Shown here: positions 19,971 through 28,825 of the stretch, piece after piece | Position numbering within the stretch: the first letter of the stretch is position 1 | How the letters are laid out: every line of letters starts with the position of its first letter | Notes under the pieces: model-generated | The model's database searches: none | What the model was told of the DNA's origin: nothing | Seen by the model: only the letters and a program-made list of their open reading frames with translations | Made by a program: the position numbers and the translations under genes | NCBI GenBank assembly: GCA_023396095.1 | Contig: JAEWXG010000027.1 | Span: 79,233-143,232 of the forward strand | Direction of reading: 5' to 3' | Length of the DNA: 64,000 bases | Origin: Bacillota bacterium | GTDB taxonomy: Bacteria; Bacillota; Clostridia; Christensenellales; UBA3700

Positions 19971-20301
19971 ACATAATATATTATATTAAAGTTAACATTG
20001 CTACAACCTAATTTTTCTGTCAATCCATAAATGCACTGAAATGCTATGTAAAGTGAACTTAAAAATCTAAAGTTAATCGCAAGTTTGTCCGCACGTTCTG
20101 GTAAATGCACTTCATTCGTACTTTGACGATAAAATGCCTGACTGCCGCCTTATTAGGCTTTTCAATCATTCCAAAATCCTACTCATAATTTTTTGTACCA
20201 ATAAAGCACCTAGCGTAACAGATGCCTAGTATTAATATTAATATTTAGGGAACAATTTTATAGATTAGCGCACTTTAGTTCCCCAATATTAATTTTTGTA
20301 A
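19971..20301. other. Intergenic accessory junction with ORF debris
   Basis: About 330 bp, less AT-rich than flanking intergenic DNA. On the minus strand it holds fragments that read like broken coding sequence: a stop-to-stop frame of about 58 codons (20154 to about 19975) containing YRQSTNEVHLPERADKL and LSSLYIAFQCIYGLTEKLG, and, in another frame, ASVTLGALLVQKIMSRILE. I do not recognise either. The left copy of the repeat that flanks the Fic gene lies at 20246-20293. Most likely debris of an inserted element. Confidence 0.4.
20246..20293. repeat. Fic-flanking repeat, left copy
   Basis: 48 bp bounded by TAGGGAAC and GTTCCCCAATATTAAT, so the arms are also inverted (GGGAAC / GTTCCC). A related 48-bp copy with the same end sequences lies on the other side of the Fic gene at 21311-21358. 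The middle parts differ. Confidence 0.5.
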
Positions 20302-21239
20302 CTACATTGTTTTCCAACAATTATTTTTCATAAAATCCGAAATAATAGATATATCATCTCCTTCATAATACTTTACAAGCAGATTTTTAAATTCCGGAAC
20401 TTCTTTTTTAGGAATAACCAAAAAACCACCTCCACGAGATATTAAATAGTGGTTAGCAAAAATAACAGCCGCTCTCTTATTCCCGTCAAGGAATATTTGC
20501 GTTTTCATGCAATATAAACATAACTTAATTGCAACATTAATTGCATCATCATGTTCCTCAGTAATCTCTTGTATTTTGTCTTTCACGTCTATTTCATTTG
20601 ATAACGGTGGAACATAAGAGGAAGCTCCAATCCTAACCGGCACTCCTCGTATGCGACCTCCTTCAGCAAAAAATCCTTCATTAATAAGCCTTGCAATATA
20701 ACTAAGCACATAATAGTCTGATTGACTCGCTACTACATCTTTATCCAAAATAAACTCCCAAGCGTGTTTTAAATTTAAGATTTTCTGTACATCGGTTGCT
20801 ATCATACCGGTAACTTTTCCATTATCTATAATTTCTTCCGTCTGTGGAAAAGTTGTGGCTATCCCATCTAAAACTGCCTGATTGTAGATATTCATTTTCA
20901 TATTTGCTCTAGCAAATGCTATATTATTAAGAACATCTGTCGATAATTCATTTTCCGAATATCCTGCATTGGCAAGTTTATTTTCTATATGGCGTAGTTC
21001 TTTTCTTATTATTCTAATTTCTCTAGCATTACGAATCAGTAAGTTATATAGTTCTTCGGTATATACCCCTACATATGTTGATGTCAGTTTCCCACAACAC
21101 GTTTTCTAACATATAAATATTTTCCATCGCCACGCTCTTTAATTTCAGGGGTCCCATCATATGGCATCAAATTCAATCTAACATTAAGATCTGCACGACT
21201 TCTGAGCAATTCTTGTATTTCATTATATTTTATAGCCAT
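20302..21239 (-). pseudogene. Fic/Doc-family protein, interrupted by one frameshift
   Basis: Reading starts at ATG 21239 (GGAG upstream): 51 codons, beginning MAIKYNEIQELLRSR and ending RVVGN then TGA at 21084-21086. In the -1 frame the protein continues without a gap (KLTSTYVGVYTEELYNLL), to 20302, for 312 aa in all. The shift point is G GGA AAC, read in frame, directly before the stop. The Fic core reads QIFLDGNKRAAVIFANHYL: GNKR resembles Doc, but the catalytic His of HxFx(D/E)GN is Gln. So AMP transfer is unlikely even if full-length protein is made. One missing G (GGGG to GGG) is the simplest cause. Flanked by TTGGGGAA repeats. Confidence 0.75.
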
Positions 21240-21283
21240 TATTTCCACTCCTTCTGAGGAATATTTTTACTATATTTTACCAG

Positions 21284-21358
21284 TTTATTCCCCCAATATT
21301 CAATAATGTATAGGGAATATTTATGGGATGACTATGTCTTGTTTGTTCCCCAATTAAT
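21284..21358. repeat. Fic-flanking repeat, right copy, in the Fic promoter region
   Basis: Read on the minus strand, two copies of the motif TTGGGG(G)AA(C/T)AAAC lie about 50 bp apart (21345-21358 and 21284-21300), with ATTCCCTA between them. The region 21311-21358 matches the layout of the left copy. Two direct motifs upstream of the Fic start suggest an operator, autoregulatory or bound by a partner; this is inference. Confidence 0.45.
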
Positions 21359-21431
21359 CGCCAACTACATGAATAGAAGCCATCTGCCATCATACACACT
21401 TAGGCTCATTACATAGGATGCTTATTTTTTA

Positions 21432-22442
21432 TTAGGTAGAAGATAAATAAATTTTTTGAAACATTTTTTGACTGTACAACTTAATATCACTAGGATCTTT
21501 CATCTTATATTTTTCTTTCACGCTTTCAAAATATTTTGCTAAATCTTCCTTGCTAATTATTTTGTCAGATGATTCTTCTTCTTTAAGATTTTCTCTTGCT
21601 AGTAACCATGGGCCCTCAAAGTGCGTAAATTTTTCCAACACTTTACCACTATAACAACAAAGGTTTTTTGCAATGCTCTCTAAAACTGCTAATTCTGATG
21701 GCTTAAAATTAAAATTTTCAATTTCCCCAGCAGGTTTAATAGGATCACATTTATAGTCTTTATATCTGCAGTAAACATCCGGATAAACAGGCCCATGTAC
21801 CCAAGCTTTACAATCTTCTTTAAATAAAAATTTCTTATAAAAAGCATAATGAAATCCCTGAGCAAAATACAATGCTTTTTGCAATGCTAATGGTGTAACA
21901 TCTTCACATTTATGCAATAAATACTCAATTGCCATATAAATTTTTGATTTTCCCTGTAAATCTTTTCCAATAAGCTGATCAACAGCCATTTTACTTTTCT
22001 TATAGGCCGTTTCTGTTTTTATATTGTTTTTATTTTCTTCTAAAATTTGTTTATAAAACAATGGTTCTTCATATATTTTTTTAAGAATATCAGAATATTG
22101 TTTAGTCGGAACATCTCCATCACAGTAACGCGAGAATGTTTGTTCTCCCCATCCTAGCAATAATGATAACGGACGCTTACCAATATTATACATAGAGCAT
22201 ATTTTTAATATTTCATCTAAAGAAATAATGTTATTTCTTTTTCTATACTCCGAGTATAAAGCACTCAAATTAAAATCATTTACTTCATCAACATATATTT
22301 CTAATTCACAGTCGGCACAATAAGCAACTTTGCCTAGATATTCATAAGTCTCACCCTTAATTACCCCTGTCATTTGTTTATCGTAAACTATAAAATCTAC
22401 GTCTTTTCTACACTCTTCGCAAAACACTTTTTTATTTTTCAT
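21432..22442 (-). CDS. Antitoxin: MqsA-like zinc finger, HTH and Panacea (SocA/DUF4065) domain
   Basis: 336 aa in three parts. Residues 1-55 hold two zinc knuckles (CEEC and CADC) as in MqsA antitoxins. Residues about 70-130 are a helix-turn-helix of XRE/MqsA type (ICSMYNIGKRPLSLLLGWG). Residues about 160-310 are a Panacea/SocA-like domain (ALYFAQGFHYAFYKK, WVHGPVYPDVYCRY). Panacea domains are known to neutralise many unrelated toxins. ATG has GGAGG upstream and follows the toxin gene by 24 bp. DNA binding by the HTH suggests autoregulation of the pair. Confidence 0.85.
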   Translation of the reverse strand: MKNKKVFCEECRKDVDFIVYDKQMTGVIKGETYEYLGKVAYCADCELEIYVDEVNDFNLSALYSEYRKRNNIISLDEILKICSMYNIGKRPLSLLLGWGEQTFSRYCDGDVPTKQYSDILKKIYEEPLFYKQILEENKNNIKTETAYKKSKMAVDQLIGKDLQGKSKIYMAIEYLLHKCEDVTPLALQKALYFAQGFHYAFYKKFLFKEDCKAWVHGPVYPDVYCRYKDYKCDPIKPAGEIENFNFKPSELAVLESIAKNLCCYSGKVLEKFTHFEGPWLLARENLKEEESSDKIISKEDLAKYFESVKEKYKMKDPSDIKLYSQKMFQKIYLSST

Positions 22443-22466
22443 AGTATACCTCCTCGTAACCTATAA

Positions 22467-22877
22467 CTATTTAAATAAATACTCTATAGGCTTGTTGCAT
22501 TTATGAAAAGAAATTACTACAACTTGCATCCCATTATGTTTTTCAATAATATTTACTTTGATATAAATCTTCACCATTTCTATTATTCCGTCGACATTAT
22601 TCAAACTAACCCGAGGAACAAAAACATACAAAACTTCATATTCATATCCAATTCTTTTGTTTTGCAATGTATAACAAAAATCATTCACATTTAAATTCAG
22701 TAATATTGATTTTTGTATATCGCTACGAAGATTATATTCATTTATAAATTCAATATTTTCCTGTCTATTTTCATTCATTGCAATTGTATATTTATTATTT
22801 CGAACACATTCTTTAATTGTCACCAACACCATATCAATGTCTTCTTTTGTATATTTTTGATTATAATAGGGATTCAT
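22467..22877 (-). CDS. MqsR-like toxin, RelE-fold candidate
   Basis: 136 aa basic protein directly upstream of the Panacea antitoxin. The C-terminal two thirds resemble the MqsR pattern: a LNLNVNDFCYTL segment (compare the LSESDFYKS-type motif), then a YVFVPRV strand and YIKVNIIEKHNGMQVVVISFHKC, which ends with the SFK/SFH strand typical of MqsR. MqsR is a ribosome-independent mRNA interferase cutting at GC-containing sites; activity here is inferred. N-terminal 60 residues are not typical. Gene order toxin then antitoxin is that of mqsRA. Confidence 0.7.
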   Translation of the reverse strand: MNPYYNQKYTKEDIDMVLVTIKECVRNNKYTIAMNENRQENIEFINEYNLRSDIQKSILLNLNVNDFCYTLQNKRIGYEYEVLYVFVPRVSLNNVDGIIEMVKIYIKVNIIEKHNGMQVVVISFHKCNKPIEYLFK

Positions 22878-23043
22878 CGCTCAACCTCTTCTTGCACAAT
22901 CATAATACACTACTTTTTTACCTAGGTCAATATAAAATGCATCAATTGATACATTTTTATTAGTTTGAAGTGAAGTAAAACTGTATTTTGAAAGTAGATT
23001 AAAAATTAAATTATCGCATAAAATTTTAATGAATCAATTAACT

Positions 23044-23072
23044 ACACAAAAACACTTGTTTTACCAAGTGTT
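23044..23072 (-). terminator. Terminator after ligA
   Basis: Minus-strand stem AACACTTG / CAAGTGTT (8 bp, 6-nt loop) followed by TTTTTG. It lies 45 bp past the ligA stop and closes the pcrA-ligA unit. Confidence 0.75.
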
Positions 23073-23115
23073 TACATCTTTAAAAAATCATAAGAGATAT
23101 TTTATTAGGTTGTTT

Positions 23116-25059
23116 CTAGTCCTTTCCTATCATGTCAAAAAACTCTTGTTCGGATATTACTTTTATACCTAATTTTTGAGCTTTTTCAAGTTTTGATCCA
23201 GCTTGTTCGCCTGCAATTAGATAAGTGACGGACTTTGAAATAGAATCGGAAACATCCCCTCCATTGTTTAAAATCAACTCATGTATTTCCGAACGTTTTA
23301 ATTTGACCAATGTTCCAGTTACAACAAACTTGGCACCAGATAAAATACCAACTTTTATTTGGTCTTCAAAATTAATGCCTAAATCAAGTAATTTATCTAA
23401 AAGTTCTATATTCACTTTATTAGCAAAATATGCAACAACAGCATTTGCCATTATTTCACCAAAATCATCAATTGCAATTATATCTTGATATGTTGCTTGT
23501 TTTAAGGCATCTAAGTTCTGGAATTTATCTGCTAACTCTCTAGCTGCTTTTTTGCCAATATTTGGTATTCCTAGCGCATATAAAAAAGATGAAAACTTTG
23601 TTTTTTTACTAGATTGAATTGCGCCAATAATAGCTTTCGCTTTTCTTTCTTTTATTCCATCTAAAGTTAACAATTGATTTTCCTGTAACATATATACATC
23701 TACTAGAGTTTTTACATTTAATTCATTATATAACTGCTCTATAGTTTTCTCTGATAAGCCCTCTATGTTCATAGCCTCTTTAGATGCAAAATGTGTTAAT
23801 TGCGCAATAACAGCAGGCGCGCAATTTTCAACATTTGTACATTTCAAAAAAACACTATCCCAAACCAATTGACTTCCGCACGATGGGCAAATAGTTGGAG
23901 CTATAATTTCTTTTGAATTCTCATAATGTTCGCTAACTCCTAATATCTCAGGAATCACATCATTTGATCGTCTAATAAATACTTTAGAGTTAACTTTTAA
24001 ATCTTTTCTTTTTATTTCTGAATAATTAGAAAGTGTACATCTTCTTATTGTTGCTCCGCCAACATCAACCGGATCAACAATGGCTAATGGATTTAATTTT
24101 CCAGTCCTACTTATTTGCCAAATCACGTCTTTTAAGATTGTTGTTGCTTCTTCTGCTTTAAATTTAAAGGCCATAGCCCATTTAGGAAACTTTTCTGTAA
24201 AACCTAGTTTTTCTCTAGTTATACCATCATTAATTTTAATAACAGCACCATCTATCAAATAATCCAATTTTTCTCTATTGTTTTCTATCTCTTCTAAGGA
24301 TTTTTTCAAATCTTCAATATCGTCAAAAAGTTTATAATAATCGCCAACGAAAAATTTATTTTGCAATAAAAACTCGTGCATTTCATTTTGACTAACAAAA
24401 TTTTTATCTCTTGAATATCCAATATTGTATGCAATAAAATCAAGGTTTCTCTCTTTAGTAACTTTTGGGTCCAAATTTCTAATAGCGCCAGCAGCGGCAT
24501 TTCTAGCATTTTTTAAAAAATCATCATGAGTATTATTATATTCGCTCAAAACCGATAATTTCATGATTACTTCACCTTGTATTTCAATTAACCCTTGATA
24601 GTCTATTGATAACGGAATAGTTTTTATTGTTTTAGCTTGTTCAGTAACATCTTCCCCTTCTATACCATTCCCACGCGTAGTTGCCCTCTGCATCAATCCT
24701 TCTTCATATGTAATATTTAAAGTTAACCCATCATATTTATATTCAAGTGTATAATCAAGTTTCCCAAAATCCTTTTTGTTTTTTTCTAGCCAAATTGATA
24801 ACTCATTCATTTCTTGACATTTATCTAGCGAGTATAATCGTTGTAAATGTTGATGCGATTGGAAATTTTTTAATAATTCTCCACCAACTCTTCTAGTTGG
24901 AGAATCTGGTAAAACAATACCTGTTTGTTTTTCAAGTGTAACTAATTCATCATACAACTTATCGTATTCTGAATCCGCTACTGTCGGATTATCTAAAACA
25001 TAATATTTATATGCTAAATCATTTAATGAATTAACTAATTCTTTCATTCTGCTATTCAT
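23116..25059 (-). CDS. ligA: NAD-dependent DNA ligase
   Basis: Seals nicks in replication and repair with NAD. 647 aa: Ia domain (YYVLDNPTVADSEYDKLYDEL), adenylation domain with catalytic KYDG (Lys108) and ATTRGNGIEGEDVT, OB fold, four-cysteine zinc finger (CPSCGSQL ... CTNVENC, near 400), helix-hairpin-helix domain and a C-terminal BRCT domain (near 575-645). ATG is 1 bp after the pcrA stop, so the two are likely coupled. Confidence 0.97.
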   Translation of the reverse strand: MNSRMKELVNSLNDLAYKYYVLDNPTVADSEYDKLYDELVTLEKQTGIVLPDSPTRRVGGELLKNFQSHQHLQRLYSLDKCQEMNELSIWLEKNKKDFGKLDYTLEYKYDGLTLNITYEEGLMQRATTRGNGIEGEDVTEQAKTIKTIPLSIDYQGLIEIQGEVIMKLSVLSEYNNTHDDFLKNARNAAAGAIRNLDPKVTKERNLDFIAYNIGYSRDKNFVSQNEMHEFLLQNKFFVGDYYKLFDDIEDLKKSLEEIENNREKLDYLIDGAVIKINDGITREKLGFTEKFPKWAMAFKFKAEEATTILKDVIWQISRTGKLNPLAIVDPVDVGGATIRRCTLSNYSEIKRKDLKVNSKVFIRRSNDVIPEILGVSEHYENSKEIIAPTICPSCGSQLVWDSVFLKCTNVENCAPAVIAQLTHFASKEAMNIEGLSEKTIEQLYNELNVKTLVDVYMLQENQLLTLDGIKERKAKAIIGAIQSSKKTKFSSFLYALGIPNIGKKAARELADKFQNLDALKQATYQDIIAIDDFGEIMANAVVAYFANKVNIELLDKLLDLGINFEDQIKVGILSGAKFVVTGTLVKLKRSEIHELILNNGGDVSDSISKSVTYLIAGEQAGSKLEKAQKLGIKVISEQEFFDMIGKD

Positions 25060-25060
25060 A

Positions 25061-27310
25061 TTATCCTCTAATCTTTAAATCAATATGTTTTAATGAAATC
25101 TGCTTTTCTCCGTGCTTATCAAATACAATGCTCGCTATTCCACCATCTATCTTAATAATTTTACCATTTCCAAACGTAGGATGTTCAATTAATTGATTTA
25201 CTTGATACTTACTTATATCCTTTGCCGCTATTATTTTTCTTTGTTTTTCATATTCCATCGCATTATCGAAAGATTTGGATGGCGTGTTGTCAATAAATCT
25301 TTCATAATATGCGTCATTCTGCATTTGCTCATCGTTATATCTGATATTAGAAAATGATGGCTCTTTTTTAATTAAACCTGTTTCTTCTAAAAATCTAGAA
25401 GCAAGTGCAAAACCATAATTTCCACCATACATTCTTCTATTTGTTCGCGTAATGTAAAGTCTATCTTTAGCGCGAGTTACTGCTACATATGCTAACCTTC
25501 TTTCTTCCTCTAGTTGCCCTGAATTTGAAGAGTCTAGAGCTTTTCCGGATGGCAAAATTCTCTCTTCAAAAGCAATTAGAAATACGCAACCAAATTCCAA
25601 ACCTTTTGCACTGTGTATCGTAGATATAACCACATTATCTCCATCAGTGTTAACATCCGTTTCACTAGTTAGTGCTATTTTTTGCATTGATTCAATAATA
25701 CTTGTCCCTTCAATATATGAATTTTTAAAATTAGATGCAAGTTCTTCAATATTTTGCAATTTTGAATTCAACTCTATCGAATCCTGCACTTTTAATAAAA
25801 TTGTTATTTTTGTAATATTTACAAAATTTTCCAAGAAGTATACTTGATCACGTTTATACGCTTCAGTTAGACCACTAAAATATTCAGATAAATTATCCAT
25901 TATTTTTTTTACTCTAGGAGAAAAATCATAATTTTGATAATCATAAAAAATTTCATGCAATTTTTTATTATTTTGTTGTGCTACTTCTATGATACTAAGA
26001 ACTGTTTTATCCCCAACTCCAGGATACTGATTAATAATCTTTAGTATATTATTATCATCATCTGGATTGGTCACATATTGAAAAATTGCAATTGCGGTTT
26101 TTATTTCGGTTCTATGGAAAAATTTATAGCCTCCAAAAAATACATACGGAATTCTTCTTCTAACAAATTCTGTTTCTAGTTTTTGCGATAAATAGTTATT
26201 GCGCATCAATATCGCGAAATCTGAATATTGAAATATATTATTTGAGTGTAATAACTGTATTTGATCTGCTACATACTCAACTTCTTCATAGTCGTCACTT
26301 AATGTTTTAACTTCAACTCTTACTCCACCATTGTTGCGTGTTTGCAATGTTTTATCAACTCTTTGTTGATTGTTTTTTATAATATTATTTGCAACATCTA
26401 ATATCTGTTTTGTACTTCTATAGTTTGTTTCTAATTTATATGTTTTCACATTAGGAAATGCTTTTTTAAAATCAATAATATTTGTAATATCTGCACCTCG
26501 CCAAGAATATATACTCTGATCATCATCCCCAACGGCAAATACATTTTGGTCTTCGCCTGCTAGTTCAATAATAATCTTATTTTGAACAGCATTTGTATCT
26601 TGATACTCATCAACTAAAATATACTTATATTTTTGCTGCAAAGCTTCTTTAAGTTGATTATTTTTCTTTAATAAGATATAAAAATTAAATAATAAGTCGT
26701 CAAAATCCATTGCATTGTTATGCTGCAACTTTTGTTGATAATTATTATAGATATTAATTATCGAATTAATAGTACTTTGTTTATATGAACCTTTTTCTTG
26801 CAAAAACAAACCATACTCTCCAGGTTCCATACCTAAATTTTTAGCTTGAGAAACTTTTTCTCTAATTAATAAAATAAGCTTCTTTAATTTTTCTTGTCCT
26901 TGAGAATCGCTAGTATCAATTTGTTTAAATTCTTCTTTTACGATTTCAATAAAAACCTTCTTCGAATCGTCATCATCATAAATTGAAAAGTTCTTATTAT
27001 AATTTGGAAGCCAATCAACCAATTGCCTTAATTGCGTAGCGCAAAAACTATGAAATGTAGATATTGTTAGTTCATTTACAGGAGCCAATTGCGCTACTCT
27101 TTCCTTCATTGTTGTTGCTGCCTTATTTGTAAATGTAATTGCAAGAATATTTTCAGATTTTATTTTTTTATCTAAAATCATATGAGCAATTCTATAAGTA
27201 AGTACTCTCGTTTTACCAGATCCTGCGCCAGCAAAAACTAAAACTGGCCCTTCAGTTTCCAAAACAGGTAAAATTTGTTCATCGTTTAAAACACTTTTTA
27301 AATCTAACAT
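25061..27310 (-). CDS. pcrA: ATP-dependent DNA helicase PcrA/UvrD
   Basis: SF1A 3'-5' helicase for repair and rolling-circle replication. 749 aa from the ATG at 27310: GAGSGKTRVLTYR (Walker A), DEYQDTNAVQ (Walker B), GDDDQSIYSWRGA (motif III), TTHS-type STIHSAKGLEF (motif V) and VAVTRAKDRLY (motif VI). An in-frame TTG two codons earlier would add two residues; neither start has a strong ribosome site. The C-terminus ends with the PcrA tudor-like segment VNQLIEHPTFGNGKI. Upstream of ligA, a common Firmicute pair. Confidence 0.96.
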   Translation of the reverse strand: MLDLKSVLNDEQILPVLETEGPVLVFAGAGSGKTRVLTYRIAHMILDKKIKSENILAITFTNKAATTMKERVAQLAPVNELTISTFHSFCATQLRQLVDWLPNYNKNFSIYDDDDSKKVFIEIVKEEFKQIDTSDSQGQEKLKKLILLIREKVSQAKNLGMEPGEYGLFLQEKGSYKQSTINSIINIYNNYQQKLQHNNAMDFDDLLFNFYILLKKNNQLKEALQQKYKYILVDEYQDTNAVQNKIIIELAGEDQNVFAVGDDDQSIYSWRGADITNIIDFKKAFPNVKTYKLETNYRSTKQILDVANNIIKNNQQRVDKTLQTRNNGGVRVEVKTLSDDYEEVEYVADQIQLLHSNNIFQYSDFAILMRNNYLSQKLETEFVRRRIPYVFFGGYKFFHRTEIKTAIAIFQYVTNPDDDNNILKIINQYPGVGDKTVLSIIEVAQQNNKKLHEIFYDYQNYDFSPRVKKIMDNLSEYFSGLTEAYKRDQVYFLENFVNITKITILLKVQDSIELNSKLQNIEELASNFKNSYIEGTSIIESMQKIALTSETDVNTDGDNVVISTIHSAKGLEFGCVFLIAFEERILPSGKALDSSNSGQLEEERRLAYVAVTRAKDRLYITRTNRRMYGGNYGFALASRFLEETGLIKKEPSFSNIRYNDEQMQNDAYYERFIDNTPSKSFDNAMEYEKQRKIIAAKDISKYQVNQLIEHPTFGNGKIIKIDGGIASIVFDKHGEKQISLKHIDLKIRG

Positions 27311-27338
27311 CTGCAATTTATTTTCTATTCCATACTAT

Positions 27339-27367
27339 AAAAAATATAGCCCTGCTCAGCAGGGCTA
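27339..27367 (-). terminator. Terminator after rpsU
   Basis: Minus-strand stem TAGCCCTG / CAGGGCTA with 5-nt loop, followed by ATATTTTTT. The GC-rich stem lies 5 bp past the rpsU stop. Confidence 0.9.
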
Positions 27368-27371
27368 CTTT

Positions 27372-27548
27372 TTACTTAAACATTCTTTTTCTTGCTGCTT
27401 CAGACTTTTTCTTTCTTTGAACACTTGGTTTCTCATAATGTTCTTTTTTCTTTAAGTCTCCAATGATGCCATCACGTTGACATTTGCGCTTAAATCTTCT
27501 AATAGCACTATCTAAAGTTTCGTTTTCGCCTACTCTAACTGTTGACAT
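27372..27548 (-). CDS. rpsU: 30S ribosomal protein S21
   Basis: 58 aa, too short for many gene callers. Translates to [18 protein letters not shown] through a basic KRKCQRDG region to a C-terminal lysine/arginine tail [10 protein letters not shown]; this is S21 end to end. ATG has GGTGGTG upstream. It has its own promoter and terminator, so it is monocistronic here; in Bacillus rpsU is paired with yqeY, which is absent. Confidence 0.96.
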   Translation of the reverse strand: MSTVRVGENETLDSAIRRFKRKCQRDGIIGDLKKKEHYEKPSVQRKKKSEAARKRMFK

Positions 27549-27594
27549 GATTTCACCACCTTTCCAACGCTTTGGAATTAATTTTTACATTGAT

Positions 27595-27623
27595 ATATTA
27601 CTTAATTTGCAAAATTATGTCAA
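27595..27623 (-). promoter_or_regulatory. rpsU promoter
   Basis: Minus-strand TTGACA (27618-27623), 17 bp, TAATAT (27595-27600). The -10 ends 46 bp before the rpsU ATG. Confidence 0.75.
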
Positions 27624-27734
27624 TTAAATAAAGCATAAAGGTTGGCATGATTGGTATGAACTGAAGTTCGGTTTTTTAAATATTTTAAAAATGTTGCTTG
27701 CTTTTTTATTTTCAATTTTTTATCATTCTCTTTT

Positions 27735-27769
27735 AAAAAATGGTAATTGGTTTTTACTCTAATCACCAT
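27735..27769 (-). terminator. Terminator after the LCM-type methyltransferase
   Basis: Minus-strand stem ATGGTGATT / AATTACCAT (9 bp, one G-U) with a 12-nt loop, followed by TTTTTT. It lies about 60 bp past the methyltransferase stop. Confidence 0.7.
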
Positions 27770-27830
27770 CTTTCTATTTATTTCAATCTTTATTATGTTA
27801 ATTGTTGCTCATGAAGTCGCATTATATCAA

Positions 27831-28637
27831 TCAACTCAGTTTTAAATGAATAATCATTGTTCTTTTTAACTTATCGGCAAAATACATATACATCTTTGTA
27901 CTTAACTTTAATCCTTTGCAATGTTTTAATGCATCATAAAAAAATCCATCTACTTCTAAAAGGTCAGACTGCGTTAGCCTTGCAAATTCCAATGGATCAT
28001 CTATACTAAAATACATTTGTGCGTTTTTATTTCCTGTTTTCTTTACATAGTTATTTGCAAATTTTAGCCCCTTAGAATTTGTAGCATCAAAAACTAATTC
28101 ACATTTATAAATTTGAGCTTTCATATTTTTAATCATCTCTACAATTTTATTTTCTTCAAAATACTGATATACGCCTGACACAGAAATCAAAGTAGGTAAG
28201 GATTTATCTATTTCATTAATCCAACCAAGCTGGAACATATCACCGGATATTAATTTTTCATTAATCCCTATTCCAAGCACTTTTTTTCTAATTTCTATAA
28301 CATTCGGCAAATCAACTTGATAAAAATTAGCATTCTGATTCCCTAAACGGTAGTAGGCTGTTTCCAAACCAGCGCCTAAAAACACTACATTCGCGGAATG
28401 ATTATCTTTTAAAAATTTTTTAATTTTTTCGTCTATGGTCCTTTGTCTACAAACACTTGCCATATATAAATATTCATTGCTATTTTTATCGATGCTATCC
28501 GTCGGCATATATTGCTTTAATAATAGTGCCCTCTCATCATAGAAAAATTGAGGAAATTTTTTTGACGCATATATTCTTCCTGCAAGCGGTACGTATAATG
28601 TATCTTCAACACCATCAAGTAGATTTTTCTCACTCAT
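27831..28637 (-). CDS. Leucine carboxyl methyltransferase (LCM)-family SAM methyltransferase
   Basis: 268 aa. The SAM site reads NVVFLGAGLETAYYRL (near residue 83), followed by the acidic YQVDLPNVIEIRKK strand, and a GVYQYFEENKIVEMI segment (near 153) typical of the LCM/TcmP group; N-terminal MASVCRQRTIDEKIKKFL also fits. Substrates in the group vary (polyketides, small carboxylates); I cannot name one here. It is a single-gene unit between pyk and rpsU with its own ribosome site (GGAG) and terminator. Confidence 0.78.
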   Translation of the reverse strand: MSEKNLLDGVEDTLYVPLAGRIYASKKFPQFFYDERALLLKQYMPTDSIDKNSNEYLYMASVCRQRTIDEKIKKFLKDNHSANVVFLGAGLETAYYRLGNQNANFYQVDLPNVIEIRKKVLGIGINEKLISGDMFQLGWINEIDKSLPTLISVSGVYQYFEENKIVEMIKNMKAQIYKCELVFDATNSKGLKFANNYVKKTGNKNAQMYFSIDDPLEFARLTQSDLLEVDGFFYDALKHCKGLKLSTKMYMYFADKLKRTMIIHLKLS

Positions 28638-28825
28638 CTATATTCTCCTTTTCTTCTTAAATTTTTCTTAACACAAATTTCTCTATTTTTTTCAGTTTCC
28701 CAACAATTAAATAGTTATATTTTTAATTTTTTGGTAGCAAATCTTCACCTAAAACTTTCAACCTATATCAAAAATCATTACACGTAAAAATTCTTTTTAC
28801 CGCAATATTAGGCTAGTCATTTAAA

